DNA of 64,000 nucleotides, from the NCBI RefSeq assembly GCF_000002425.4, contig NC_037255.1:13483626-13547625 (forward strand), read 5' to 3'. The notes under the pieces were generated by a model. That model did no database searches. It saw only the letters and a list, made by a program, of their open reading frames with translations, and was not told where the DNA came from. Position 1 is the first letter of the stretch, and every line of letters begins with the position of its first letter. Positions 1 through 13,774 of this stretch are shown here, piece after piece. Origin of the DNA: Physcomitrium patens. Its lineage: Eukaryota; Streptophyta; Bryopsida; Funariales; Funariaceae. Both the position numbers and the translations under genes were made by a program.

Positions 1-1405
1 TAAAAATATAAAAAACTATTTAAACCAGCTAAGTACAAATGATTTCATGAAAGCAAATAAATCTTATTCTTTCTTGATAGTAAAAACTTATTATTTGATT
101 TTACTCTAAATAATTGATTATTTTTGTTTTGATTAATTTTTTTCCTCCAAAAATATCTCGTGTTAAGAAGACTGGAGAGTTTAGAAAATATTTTAATCTT
201 CTAAAACATCATTGCATGTATGTACGTGTGTATGTATAAAACACAGTGTCACATGTGTGTGTAACAATTGAATTTTTATCAAGACACTAAGTAAATTTTT
301 TAAATTTATCAATTATATGCACTGCTAAGTAGTTGTTTGCAATGCCAAATGCAATTCCAAAGATGGTTTGTGATCAATAAATTCTTTTGTAGTAAGTCAA
401 TGTATGGCCATTATCAAATAATTAAGATTATATTTTGAATTAGGCCTTTGTACATCAATTTATTGTCAACAAGTGAAACATTGCAAAATTTAAATCTAAA
501 TCATATATTCAACAATGAAATGTTATACAAGCATTGTTGTTGTTGTTGTTGTTGTTGTTTTTTGTTTTTTTTTTTTATTTTTGGTTTTTACAATTTATTT
601 TGTATTTTGCATATAAAAAATTAAAATATATTTTTAAAGAAATTACATTATGATGTCAAATGTAAATATTAATTGGTTTTTTTTGTATATATATTTATAT
701 AGGTGGAATGGAATTACATTGTTAAATATAAGAGGAGGTGTTGTGTTTCCATTTAGAAAATAAAACTATTTGAAAAAGTTAAATTCAAATTATTTTTTTT
801 AAAAAAAACCTTTTATTGCTATTGTACAATGTTTCAATACAATTGACAGTCAAAGTAATCAAAGACATGTAGAATTTCTTTAGAAAAATTGTGCATCATG
901 TAGCAGGTATGTTAGTTAAAAATAAACAAACATGTTATAAAAACTAATTATTGGATGGGTTAGAAATATGTGTTACAATCTTAAATACTGAATTTCTCAT
1001 GTCATGCAAGCATTGGTTTTTATTAAATTGATCAAGAAATATTTGCAATGTTCCAAGTTAATCCACGTTTCTTTGCTTGTTGCTTAGATGAGAATATCAC
1101 TGTTCTTTGCTATAACTCATTACCTAAACTATTGTACTAATTAATTGATGGTATTAGCTTTGAAGCAAAGGATTTTAGAGATAATCTATGTTTGTCTAAT
1201 AATTTACTAGCTATTACTTTTGTAGGTACTAAATTTGATAGTATTTATACATAAATACATAATTATATATCAAAATAAAAATAGAATTAAAAAATTAAAA
1301 AAACAAATAAGAAAAAAATTTTTCATAGCATGGATAGTCTCATTCTTAATGCAAGTGATAAACTCAATTCTATATAATTATACTTCTATATGATTAAATT
1401 AATTT

Positions 1406-1443
<38 letters not shown>

Positions 1444-1896
1444 CAAGTATCCATATTGAAATATTGAAAGCATCATATATACATAATTCAAATATAAAAC
1501 TATTTTTAAATTTTATAAACTTAAAGCAAGTTGATAATATTGTTAGAAATTTAAAATACCAAACTACCAATGTTATAGCAAGATAATTTATCAACTTCAT
1601 ACAAAGTTAGTGATTTTTTTTTTTTTTTTTTTTTTTAATTGATGGTAGATAAGATGTAACAAATCTATAATACAATGTTATCTAGCTAGAATGTCTAGTA
1701 AGTACATAATTTAAAAAAAATTATACTTAGAGATGCATGTAGGATTGTAAATAAATTTTTAAAAATAATTCTTATAAATGATTTAAGATTTTGAATTTAA
1801 AAAAAAAAATCAATCTTTTATATATTTTTAAGATGATTAAAAATCATATTGACATAGTAATTTATATAAATACACATTTAAACCAAAATTAATGTT

Positions 1897-1934
<38 letters not shown>

Positions 1935-2662
1935 AACATATATTTGAAATGATTGAGGACAATGTGCCTTCCAATTAAGAAGTAATTATTTTTGCACAGA
2001 TTATAATTAAAATAAACAAAAACCAACCCCAAAATCAAAAATAGCAAAAACCTCACTCAACAATATATCCAAACATGGAAGAGAACATATATATACCAAA
2101 ATTTTGATTCCGATTAATGTGATTTTATAATATTATTTTGTTTTGTTTCTTTATGTTTCTTTTTTACAGTGTGAAACACAGAACTTTACAGTTTGTGGCA
2201 GGATTTTAAAAATCACATGGAAAACACCCTCTACAGTTTGCAACCCTAAATGAATACTTTCTTTTTCTTTTTCTTTTTTTTAAATCTGCAGCTTTGGGAC
2301 TTTTATGAAACATGGGAAGTTCCAGCAACATGATACTAACTTAAGCATCTGAGATTGAAGTCCAGTTTCTTTTGCACCTGAGAGCCACAGAACTCAATTT
2401 TTTCCTTGTTGAGTTCCATGTTTGGAATAGTGGAAATGGGGGGTTTTGCCCTTTTCGGCCATTAGTTCATTAAGAAATGAGAGAATAACACTGTTATCAG
2501 TTTTAATTTACTGGGCTTGAATGAGATTATAAGCCTTTGATATGAGCAGTGTCTGCCTGATTTGAGGCTACAAGAGACATGTACTTTCTTATCTTCAAAA
2601 AGCTTTACTTTTTGTGTACAACATTCATGTTCATGTCATCCAAAAGGGACAATTATATAAAT

Positions 2663-2694
<32 letters not shown>

Positions 2695-2762
2695 AATTGC
2701 ATGATTAAATTGAATGAAGATGACAACTAGGTTTAAGAAAACTTCCTTCATATTTTCAGTAA

Positions 2763-2796
<34 letters not shown>

Positions 2797-3110
2797 CTTC
2801 TTTATTTCTATTTTGTCACTTTTCTTTTGACCCAAATTTTATAGGTTTATGCATCTTCTTTTAGTTTATGTCCTTGATACTGGCACATTATTACGTGTAT
2901 GTTTTCAAAATTGTCATTTTGAAGAGAATGTATTTCCATTACTTCGAGGAGGAATATATAATCAACAAAAAAAATATAATATTTGTATTTGAAGCACCAA
3001 AAACATTTATAATGAATCCTAATCCTACAATTAAAATGGAAAAATACCATTGAATAAGAATATACTTCTTTATATAAGAAGAAAGTTTTTGGATCCAATT
3101 GTAGACACTC
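1..3110. other. AT-rich intergenic DNA, no gene seen
   Basis: Very AT-rich, with stops in all frames and no coding-like stretch. It holds microsatellites: (TTG)n near 534-559, (TA)n at 1411-1441, 1900-1931, about 2669-2692 and about 2766-2791, and poly(T) near 1614-1636. The short open frames here are low-complexity and AT-driven. Confidence 0.7.
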
Positions 3111-3114
3111 TTAT

Positions 3115-4582
3115 ATATCACCTTGTGGAGTATAAGATGGTATTAGTATACAAGTGAGATGCTAAAGATTAAATAACTTGCTATAAAGCTTGTCTTATTG
3201 CCTAAAGATTTATCTAACAGTTTGGCATTGATTATAAATTCACATATTCTCTAATCATGGATTCAATTACATTCTAATATATTATTGGAATAACAGTCCA
3301 TGCTATTCTTGAGATGTGTCTCTTGGATGTGGTAACTACATATCTGTATGGTTTTCTTGATGCAGATATTTATATGAAAGTTCTACTTGGTTTGAAAATA
3401 AAAACTCCAAATGCACCTACTCTAGGATGATATTGTGGTATTAAATTATATAAGGCTATATATGGTCTAAAACAATCTAGATGTATGTGGTATCAATGCC
3501 TTTGAGATTATTTAATTATTAATAAGTTTATAAGTAATTCACTAATTCCTTGTTAATTTATCAAATGAGATAAAATTAATTTTGTAATCATCCATATATA
3601 TATTGATGATCTTAATCTAGTGGATATTAGATTTGCATGCATTGTAGCTACTAACCTACTTATTTATGAATTTAAGATGAAAATGCTAGGAAAATAACTT
3701 TTTGTATTGGTCTTCAAATTAAACATCTTACAGATGGTAGAATTTTTCTCTATCAATTAATGTATATTAGACAAATTTTATGAAGATTCAATATGATTGA
3801 TATTTATCCATTTTCAATACTAATGGTTGGACATGGTTGTAATGGTGATGATCCATACTGTCCATGCAAGGAGAAGGAAGAAATATTAGGAGATCAATAT
3901 CCATATCTTGGAGCAATTGAAGCACTTTTATATTTAGCTACATCTACAAGATCAAATATTACATTTTGTGGTTAGTATTCTTGTAAGACACACTGCACAT
4001 CCAACACTACAACATTAGAATGATACCAAATATTTATTACATTATTTAAAAGGCATTGAAAACTTGAGAATATATTACATACAATCCACAAATCCAAAAT
4101 TAGTTGGATATTGTAATGCAAGATATAAATCTGATATTGCAACTTCTAAATCTCAAATAGGCTATGTATTCTTAAGATATAGAGCTATGATATCATTGAA
4201 ATCATTGAAATAAACTATAGTTGTAACTTCATCCAACCATGTAAAAATTATTGTTTTACATGAAGCAACTTGGAAATGTATTTGATTGCGATCAATTGAT
4301 AAATTCATTCAGACAACTTATTGACTTTTATATGGTGATTCTTCAACTATTTTGCATAAAGACAATAGTGCTTGTATTGCACAAATGCAAGTCGGTTTCA
4401 TCAAAGGCGATAGGACAAAGCATATTGATCCAAAATATTTTAATTATATCCATGACTTGATTATTGATCAAGCACTTAAAATTTTAAAAATTGAATCTAC
4501 AAATAACCTTGCTGATCTTCTCACTAAAGCTCTTCCTTTGTGCAACCATTGCCAACTTACTTATGGCATTGACATGAGGTGA
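3115..4582 (+). pseudogene. Ty1/copia pol remnant (RT to RNase H C-terminus)
   Basis: Degenerate plus-strand copia pol. Conceptual translation with frameshifts and stops shows RT landmarks in order: an IDYK-like segment near 3228, LDVVTTYLYG near 3325, KAIYGLKQS near 3450, and the RT active-site variant YIDD near 3600. The RNase H end follows: DNSACIAQMQ near 4360, then HIDPKYFNYIHD and NLADLLTKALP near 4420-4540. Order and spacing match the end of a copia polyprotein. Many stops and several frame changes show an old, dead copy. Gag, protease and integrase were not found upstream, so the copy is 5'-truncated or decayed beyond recognition. Confidence 0.85.
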
Positions 4583-4638
4583 CTTGCTTTTCTTGAGCAA
4601 GAACGTTGATGAATTCTTTCAATAATTAAGAAAAATGA

Positions 4639-5100
4639 TGTTGTACTCTTTTTCCTTCATCTATGGTTTTTGCCCTTGAATGCAATAAGATTTTATTAGA
4701 TAAGGTTTTAATGAGGTAATAGCTATTGATTATGCAAGATTACAAAAAAATATAGATCATAATTCTATGAAAATTTTATGTTATATAAATATTATGACAA
4801 GCAAGAAAGAGTGTTGAGAGCATCTAATATAGTCAACACTTTCCATAACATTTATTATTATTATAGTGAATATTGTAGCTACAATGTTTAGAATTTAATG
4901 AGGAGAAACTACTTATCTTCTCCTCCTTCTCTTATATACAAGTGAAACAACCACATCAATAAATAATTTTGTTTAGAAGCTCTATCTCCTTCTATATTCT
5001 CTCTTGTGTGTGTATGTGTGTGTATGTATTTTGTATGTGTGTGCACATTACTTCTAGCTACTCTTGTATCTCTCTTTAAAACATTCTTAATAGTTATTAC
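4639..5100 (+). repeat. Probable 3' LTR of the copia remnant
   Basis: About 55 nt after the last recognisable pol codon the sequence starts TGTTGTACTC and continues with a TTTTTCCTTC tract, typical of copia 3' LTR starts. A TATA-like TTATATAC lies near 4932, followed by CT-rich and TG-rich sequence. The 3' end is not definable by eye (about 5090-5120) and no second LTR copy was found. Confidence 0.4.
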
Positions 5101-5319
5101 TATTATTTGGAGGTTCTCATGGAATTCTTAACTTTTTTTATCCACATTCAGTGACCATTTCACATTCTTCTATAACTTTTTGAGAATCATAACTTTTTAA
5201 ATGTATATATAAATGAATAATAAAAAAACATAATGTCTCTTATAATTTTTCTTATATAATTTTTTTTATGAAGCAAAAACATATAAAGATCAAACTATGG
5301 AAACACTTAAACTTGTTGC

Positions 5320-5412
5320 TTTTGTTTTTATCATCACTATGGCATTTTACTTGCAATCTACATTATATAAGTAGATTGCAAGTAAAATGCCATAGTGATG
5401 ATAAAAACAAAA
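5320..5412. repeat. Perfect 42-bp inverted repeat, 9-nt loop
   Basis: Arms 5320-5361 and 5371-5412 are exact reverse complements with no mismatch; the loop ATTATATAA lies at 5362-5370. The arms are mixed sequence, not simple repeats. Transcribed, this would fold into a perfect 42-bp hairpin. It could be a recent foldback from a template-switch replication error, a young small-RNA hairpin locus, or a tiny MITE. No flanking duplication is obvious. Confidence 0.95.
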
Positions 5413-7622
5413 TATAAAAGTGAAATAATGACAATAACATTTCCTTTTAGATCTGTTGAAAATGTGTAAGAAATCATTGGTACATTTAAAAACTATCTTG
5501 AATTAAGATATTTTTTCTTTAAATGGAAAATTCTACACAAAACATCAATTTGTAAATTGTGTGACAAGCCATTAGCATCCTAAAGGACAAATATTTGAGT
5601 GTTAAAAGTCGTATGAATTTAGCCAAGATTAAAATTACTCTTAATTTCGGGTTGTATGAATCTTGTTGTTTAAAAGCACTTATTTTTTGGTATTATTAAT
5701 ATATAATTAAGCTATTATATTAATTTTCATACCTTGTTATATTCATGAAATCTTAATTTCTTTCTAGTATAAATTTTATTACCTTCTTAGAAAATCGTTT
5801 AGTTTTTCAATGATTCAAAAACATGCTTGAAAATGTCATTTTTCAATACTATACAAATTATTTTGTATTTTTCAGATTGGATGTAAAATCTAAGAGTAAA
5901 GTTTGGTATGTTAAGCCAAATATCACATCATATAAGCCATGAAGATTTTATAAACTCTATGGAGCTTTCTTAAATATAATATATTATTTTATACAGTTAG
6001 CTACATTTCATGACCCCCCTTTGGCAGTGAGTTAAATCCAGTGCATTATGATTTTTCCTTTTTGTGAGTTCATGTTCTCACAAGGTGCTCATGTCACACA
6101 TTCATTGATCTATCTTCAAAATGAGTGGATATCAAGTCCCATGTCACTGAAATCAAATATGGAGCTGGGTTTTGAGACTTTGACAGTTTTATCACAGCCC
6201 TCCATTTCTGAATGACAGTTGTTTTGTTGGCTTGTGTGTGTATGTATATCTCTTATATAAAACAACTCGGGGGAATAAATCAATGGGATAAACTAGAGGA
6301 GACAAAAACCATCTCTAATTGGTTGCATATTTCATTTTTTTTCATTGAAAGTGAAGCATTATTTCAATTTTTGATCAATCAAATGTCAAAATTTGCATGT
6401 CGTTGATGCATATTGCCAAGAGTCGCAGTGCAAGATGTTTGTTCAGTTTCAAACATCTTCATAAAATGTAAATTGCAGTTTATGAATCTTTAAATGAACT
6501 CAAAAAGAGAAAGAAAAACATCACTCACAAGTACATCACAAATTACTCATGGAAACTTCTAATAGAGAAAGTCGTTCAAGAGTTCAAAATAAAATTTTCT
6601 TATTGGTCAAACATTTGCTAAGAATGATACTCATGTTTTCAAATTTTATGTTTTTCTCTGATTTTTTAAGGGTAGAATCTGAGTGCTAGTGTATTTCTTA
6701 TTTTTGTAGTTGGTAACCACTCAGAACAGCAAAACTTACTTAAAAATATGTTGAGTCTTAATTGGTGTTTAGTAACACTAAACAGCACTTTTTCTTACCT
6801 CTCTTCCTATGCTGAAACTGGCATTAGAAGTCACATGTGTAGTGTTTGTAGGAACAATGACATGTAAATATTGGTGATATCACATAAAAATATTGATAAG
6901 ACATATATTTGATAGTTTGAATATGATAACAAATATTCTTGTTGAAAAATAAGTTTGAATTGTAGACTATTATACCTAAATATTAAAATATTAATACATA
7001 TGCAAGTGTATCTATATATATTTTTCAAATTATATTTATAAAATATATATAACATGTAAAATATTAATAATACTATTTATAATCTACAATGGTGTTATCA
7101 ATGTGCAAGTGAATCTTTTATATCCACTTCCAGATTGAAGGTAATATGAGAATTATAAACAACCTCAAACAAAAAAATTAATATATATATATATATATAT
7201 ATCTACTAATATATTTTCCAAACATGTGAATTCTACTAAAAGGGTGAATTTATCTTCCCAGAGGTTTGTTTTCATCTAACTCTATTCTACAAATATTATA
7301 CATGTATATATATATATATATATATATCTTTAATTTATTTTTAGATTGTTTTGAAAATTATTTTAAAATAATCAGGGACAGTTCTTGAGTATTAACAAAA
7401 CTGTTTCAAGAATATATTTACAGAAGAGAGATGATTTCAGTTATGCTGTTATTCACACAAAATCATGCATGAATTTATGAAGTCAAAAGAAAGAAAGAAA
7501 AATCAAAGGAAAGTGTACTATTGACATCATTTCTTTTGACACAATAGAATAAAAATATATTTATAAAGCATGGAAAACTATTAATTAAAATAAAATTAAA
7601 AATAAAGCAAAAAATTAAAAAA

Positions 7623-7661
<39 letters not shown>

Positions 7662-7874
7662 TTGTATATATTAGAGAATGTCAAATACACCTAATGTTTT
7701 ACTAAATTTACCTATCCATCCCAACCATCAATAAAAGTAAAAATGACCTCTAGATTTATTTCTCCACTATTGGATTTGCAAGCAATAAAAACCAACCATA
7801 TTCATGAGGATTACCATATTCTTCATCAAGAGCGGGTCTATTTAGTAAAATTACTAGTCTATTTAACATTCCTT

Positions 7875-7905
<31 letters not shown>

Positions 7906-9820
7906 TCATAAAAATACATGTTGATTTGAAGATACATTGTAAGTAAGAAAAACCTTGATGTTTTTGATACAATTAAGGATTGTAGTTTAGATCTTTGCAT
8001 GATTAGAAGAATCACATATCTTTTTTAGTAGTTTTAGTGTATATATTGTACATTATTTTTAGGTAATATTTCTTTACTTGGATTCATTGTTCTTGAATTA
8101 TTCTTATCATCTATTTGCTGAAAAGATAAGAAGGGATACTAGGTTTTTTAGATGTGTCCAAATTCTTTAAAAAAGTTTTAACATATGTCACAAATATTCA
8201 TATTCTATTGCTCCTATTGTGGAGGTAGTTTCCTTTTAAGTTTAATTGTTCACATATTAGTATTTCTAATTACATTCGATAAAATACCTCAAACACCAAT
8301 TATGTATTTAGCATGAATAATTAAAAATTTGTGTTTGGAATGAATTTTATGGCTACAAAATAATTTTGAAAAGGTGTGTTTAAAGCTTAAAAAAATAGGA
8401 ATAATAAGAATAATGAAAAAACCAATAGAACAAGAACCTTACATGGAAACACTATTACATAGTAAAATAAATTTAGTCTTGATCTTAAATAAAAATTAGA
8501 CAATAACAGCCACAAATGACTTACACAAGAACATACATCTTATTGAACATACTACAAGTAAGTCTCTTCTTTCAAGATTCACATAAAGTTATATTTGATT
8601 GTTATTGCTAATAAATTTAATAGATGTCAAAGTGAACTATAATGTAGTGTACACTTTATATATTATTTAAATTCACAATAATAGTCTATTTTGTAATAAA
8701 AAATTGGAATATGTTAAGCTTGTTAAATAAAATATTATAGTTATTTTTATTTAAAAATATCTCCCATAATGTTATCTAGAGAATCATGTTATAAATTATC
8801 ACAAAGTTTGTCTTTTGGTAGAAAAAACCTTGTTTGTATTAAACTTGGTGTTCATACAAAAACTATAGATGGGCCATTTACTTGTAGATTTGATCATCAC
8901 CTTCTACACTGAGGATCTAATATTATTTATTAATTCCAGATAATAGATGACATTTTCTTGTCCAACTTTCTAAAATAACCAAGACTTTATTACTAATTAA
9001 ATCAATTTCACAACTCTATTTCAATTCTTTCTTAAAAAACAAGCTCTCATGTCCTATAAAATTAATAAAAAAATTCTCATGCAAACCAGCCTTAACAAAG
9101 TGAATTACTTTCTAGATATTTTAGACTCTTTGATACATGTCATAAAAAATTGCAAACAATATGTTAATTTATTTATATTTTTTAATCTAAAAAATAATTT
9201 TAAATAGAATATTTAATCTTAAAGTACTCCCATTGCTTAAAAGGTAGGTCTTATATGTTGTCTGTGCTTATATAGGATAATAAAAAGAAGTGAAAATACA
9301 TACATTTGTAAGAATACTAGATTCTTATAAAAGAAATTATTAAATGCCTCAAAGTTTATTACTTCTTAACCACATTGTTTATAAAGTTGAATATTATATC
9401 TTATAAGATTTGGAGATCTACCTAAGATTCTTACGTTTCACAATTATTTTTAAAGATGTGTTTAAGATATAATTTTTAATTATCAAAATCTAAAAATTAT
9501 ATAATAAAAAATATAAGGATTAAAAGTTTTATTGTGGTCCAAGGTTAGGTTCTTCATATTTGTTGTAATTTTTAAATATATCAATAGCTCTAACAAATAG
9601 AATATACAAAAAGAAAATATCAAATTTTTCCATCCATCAATTATTTAAGTGCTATATGTGGATTACTAATAGATAAAAATATCTTTTGGATTATTCTTAT
9701 TCACATCTTTAAAATCTCTTTTGATTTTGACAAATACTTCTTACAAAGTATTGTAAAGACAATATTACTTTCTCTTGTATAAAAAGAATATTATATTAAA
9801 AATTAGCATTTAATTACATT
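5413..9820. other. AT-rich intergenic DNA, no gene seen
   Basis: No supported gene. (TA)n tracts lie near 7182-7201, 7303-7327, 7629-7653 and 7877-7901. Open frames of 60-75 codons are AT-driven and lack coding character. Confidence 0.65.
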
Positions 9821-9952
9821 ATTAATGTCATAGACACAAAATACAGACTTGAAATCTAACAAGAAGTTCAAGAAGAAGTGGCAGAACTAGATTAAACAGA
9901 TGAGTACAAGAACAACACCAGAAAGGTGAGCTAGAACTCCAAGAGATGTGTT

Positions 9953-9982
9953 GTCGAGACTGAAGAACCCTTCAGCCTCGAC
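9953..9982 (-). repeat. Hairpin at the LTR start site (solo copy)
   Basis: Arms 9953-9965 and 9970-9982 form a 13-bp stem with one mismatch in DNA, which becomes a G-U wobble when the LTR sense strand is RNA. The 4-nt loop differs from those of both LTRs of the complete element, while the stem is unchanged. Confidence 0.8.
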
Positions 9983-10097
9983 TCCTATATATACTACTGA
10001 ATAGGAAGCTTCTCGAGCTACTTCCGCTAACTAGGACGCTTCTCCAACAACTTCTACTAATTAGGAAACTTCTCGAGCAACTTCCTAGAATCTATCA

Positions 10098-10181
10098 GAA
10101 TATTCTAGAATCTTCTAAGAATATTCTAGAACCTTCTAAGAGAATCTTTAGGGAATATTCTAAGAATATTCTAGAACCTTC
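10098..10181 (-). promoter_or_regulatory. Heat-shock-element arrays in solo LTR
   Basis: Three perfect runs of four alternating GAA/TTC modules with 2-nt spacing: 10098-10115, 10119-10136 and 10164-10181, with further partial arrays near 10210-10240. This is the consensus for trimeric heat-shock factors (inverted nGAAn units). They lie upstream of the LTR TATA element (near 9986-9993, minus strand). Confidence 0.75.
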
Positions 10182-10263
10182 TAAAGGAATCTTTAGAGAA
10201 TCTTTAGAGAATGTTCTAGAAGAATATTCGAAGAATCTTCCAATGTATGTCCATGACAATTAA

Positions 10264-12412
10264 TGCCTTAAGTTCTTTAAAAGCTAAAATAAATTTTGCC
10301 TATTTTGGTTATTCTACATGAAGTATTAAACTTTAGTATTTTCTTATTTTTTAATTAAGAGTAGAAAAATCTTATGGAGTTTATGCTCTACTAATTATTT
10401 TTAGAAAAATATTTTTTGGAAATAGTTATGATTTTTTAAAGATTTGGACCCCAAATAGGGCCGTTTGGGCAAAGATGTTTGCCAAACACATAACAACTAC
10501 AAGTTTGAGCAATTTTGGGAGCAATATGACAACAATATTCTAAGGCAATGTGTCCAATGTTGATCCAATGCAAAGTTTTAAAAGTTATTTTCTTGAAAGG
10601 CGTGGTTTTTGGCATTTTGGAGTTTGGAAGGTAAGATAACACAAAAAACTTTAGAATTTAAACATCTCATGTAGAATTTACTAAAAAATAATTGAAAATA
10701 AATTAAAATTAATATTCAATAAAGTGATTTTCTTAAATCAATTTACTTTTCTACATTTTTGTTTTATATTAGATAATAACTTGGTAATCTAAAGACTAGA
10801 AATTAGACCAAAACTTCTAAATATTGTTAATTCTCTCCTTAAATATTTCTTTTAAAATCATATTACAAAATACTATGAAAGTTTTATTTGAATTTTTAAA
10901 ATTATTAGGCTTCAAAATTATTATTTTTATGTGATCAAAAAGAAGATAATAAACAAATTAAAATCAAATAATAAGTGAAATATTTAGAATAGATAGATTT
11001 TTTATATGATACTTTCTAATCAAGATACAAGACAAATGTTGATTCTTAGTTCTTTACCTATATATGATACTTTAAAGATACTTAATATAGACAACTAAGA
11101 AACTAAAAAGACTAAAAGCTAAATAGCATGAATATCTCCAGAAACTCTAATCAACAAATTATATTTTTAATATATATATATATATATATGATTCTTAAAA
11201 TTGAAGAAGATGAATCTGGTATCTTCATGTTCAAACATATTTTCAAATAATTTAGTTTGGCATCTAGCTGAAAAACAAATTAATCCAAGAATATTGTTTG
11301 GTAGCAGTATAATAAATCAATCAAATCTCAATAAATAGATAGCTTTAGACACGCATGAATATTGTCTAATAACCTGCACAAAGTCTTAGGCACTCCATTT
11401 GGATTACTTTGTATATTCAATATCTTTACTTTATTTTAAATAAATAGAAAAAGGTGCAAGTTAGATTATTAATATTCTACAAAAACTAGTATATATATAT
11501 ATATATATATTATATTGTAATATGAGTATGATCATTAAAGCTATTTTTACAGTTAAGACATTTGTAAGGAATTATTTATGATAGAACATAAAATCTTTTA
11601 TTGTTTTTAGAGTGTCTTAGTTTATGTATTAGAAATCTAAAGATAATAAATGTTTTATAATGAATAATATTAAATAGGCTACAAAAAAAAATATCATTAT
11701 ATAAGTTGTGGGTGCTTTATATTCTAGAAAGTCAACATCTAAAACAATTAGATACAAAATAGTTCATGCTATACCAACTCCTATATATAAGTGATTGTTT
11801 GATTTTTAAAATTCTTTAAGGATAAATAGACCATTGCATCCAAATATTGGAATGAAATAGTATTTAGATAAACTTAAACAAGTTATAGATAGTTGATAGA
11901 ATCACATCTTTTAAGATCAATAATTAGATTAAACTTTAGAAATTAAAAACATTTTTTTCCTTACAATCATCTTCAAACCTATTTCCTACTATACAGATGT
12001 AAAAGAATACACATGCTTTATTTGGTCTAGATCCATAAATTTTTTTGTTATGCCTTGTTAGTATACAATCGAGACTCTTATATTATAACAAACATCTTAA
12101 TTTTAACCAAAACAATTACCCACCTCAAAAATCTATGTAACTAATTCAAAAGTATTCTAAATTTTTTAAAGTGTTTCTAAAATAATCTCTAAAAAATCGA
12201 AGTGAGAAGTTACCAAGTTCTTTCTAAGACTTATTAATGAATTAACATCTGATCCTAATCTTTAATATTACTGAAAAGGTATAGACCTACACAATAAAAA
12301 TGGATAAACAAAAATATTTGGAATTGAATCTAAAGTACTACCAAATAGAATATATTATTGGAATTATACTTTTATTATTAGTAACACATATTATTTAAGC
12401 TCCAAGTACACA

Positions 12413-12457
<45 letters not shown>

Positions 12458-12816
12458 TATATATATGGCTCATTTAGCATATAATTATAGTTGTAAACAA
12501 ATAGAAAAAGACAATCTGTTTCAAATATTGATATCCATTGTTTTATTTGTATAGGTGGAAAACAAGAAACTATTCTATAAAAGCTTGGAGAGTGCACATA
12601 GATTCAAAGAGTCTAAGACTAACCTACTTATTTCTTATGTAAATTAACATATAATTCCCAAAAATATAGGCCTTACAAAGTATTCTCTTAAAAAAAAATT
12701 GCATTTGCATGTGGTGTGTTATCTACAATTAAGAGATTTTGTACTATGTGGTCACTAGTTGGAGACATATATTAATAGACTATATTAATACTTTAATGAT
12801 ACTTTTATATTTGAGA

Positions 12817-12848
<32 letters not shown>

Positions 12849-13640
12849 AATAATAAATAGCCTCTACATATGAAAAAGTAGTATGTTTCGGATTAATTGA
12901 GTATGGATAAATCACATGAAAATACCATGTTACAAAACAAAAAAATAACCTAATATGAAAGATATTTTTCTCAAGAGATGAGACAAAACAAGGAAAATAA
13001 GAAATATGGCTGGAATGAGAGCTAGTTTGACAATGAAATGGAATTTAAAGGTACATCCATATGACTTGAAAATTCATGAAAAAAGAAAAAAGGAATTTCA
13101 TAGTTTAAAATTCCACACTTTGTAATTTATTTCATCTAATCAATACATTGGATATATTTTGTTTAACGGAAAAAAGACAAAACAAAAACAGATCTACATT
13201 GTTCCATACCAAAATTGAATAATTTTTTATTGCAATTGTTTATATCTCAAACACTAGTAATATTCTGGAGCAAATGAGTCCTTATTTTCAATAAAAAAAA
13301 ATTGTATGTATATTAAAAATCGTGATATTATGTAGGATAGTAAGTTAATAGACCTTGTGCAAGAATTCTTGTGCTAAATAATGGACTATGAAGTAAGAAA
13401 CTTGAAGATGGATGATAACAAAATATAGTATCTACTAATATCATTCAAATATTAGAAAATTTAATTTATTTTATTTTTGAGAAAATACACCTTTCTAAAT
13501 ATATTAAATCCTATGTTTATGACAATCTTCATTGTTGTCAAAAGTCAAAACCGTCTCACTTTCCAAGTTGTCCTTTTTCCCAAAAGTAGGCATATCTTTT
13601 ATGTTATAATTTTACTTTAAAGTTACTTTTTATAATGATC
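10264..13640. other. AT-rich intergenic DNA, no gene seen
   Basis: No supported gene. (TA)n tracts lie near 11170-11188, 11491-11509, 12416-12453 and 12817-12841. A 68-codon minus-strand frame at 10436-10642 has no recognisable domain. Confidence 0.65.
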
Positions 13641-13762
13641 CCACATGGTTCGTCCAAAAGGACCCCACCATGATCCATGTGCTACAGACCACCCACATCG
13701 TCCGTCGTGATGGGATCCAACGGTAGGGAGAAGCTTACGGTGCTGATGTGGATCCTCATCAC

Positions 13763-13774
13763 CTGACGCGTCAG
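13763..13774. promoter_or_regulatory. Palindromic TGACG-type site
   Basis: CTGACGCGTCAG is a perfect 12-bp palindrome made of two facing TGACG cores, the core recognised by TGA-class bZIP factors. It sits at the left edge of a GC-richer island that contains candidate exons from about 14.6 kb onward. A regulatory role is inferred from the motif only. Confidence 0.35.

Larger units (their letters stand above)
9826..10258 (-). mobile_element. Solo LTR of a chromovirus-related family
   Basis: On the minus strand this 433-bp block matches the chromovirus LTR at 26.4 and 32.5 kb over its TATA, R and U5 regions. Shared parts are CTATATATA, the GTCGAG..CTCGAC hairpin, a CTTGGAGTTCTAGCTC-like stretch and the ACTTGAAATC/TTTTGTGTCTATGACA end. 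It is flanked by the 5-bp direct repeat ATTAA (9821-9825 and 10259-10263). Its ends are TGTCA...TGACA. No internal region is present, so it is a solo LTR left by recombination between the two LTRs. The U3 part has diverged but keeps the heat-shock-element arrays. Confidence 0.9.

Noticed and set aside
10436-10642. 68-codon minus-strand ORF with several Cys/His
   Set aside because: Cys/His spacing fits no zinc-finger pattern, and the surroundings are non-coding.
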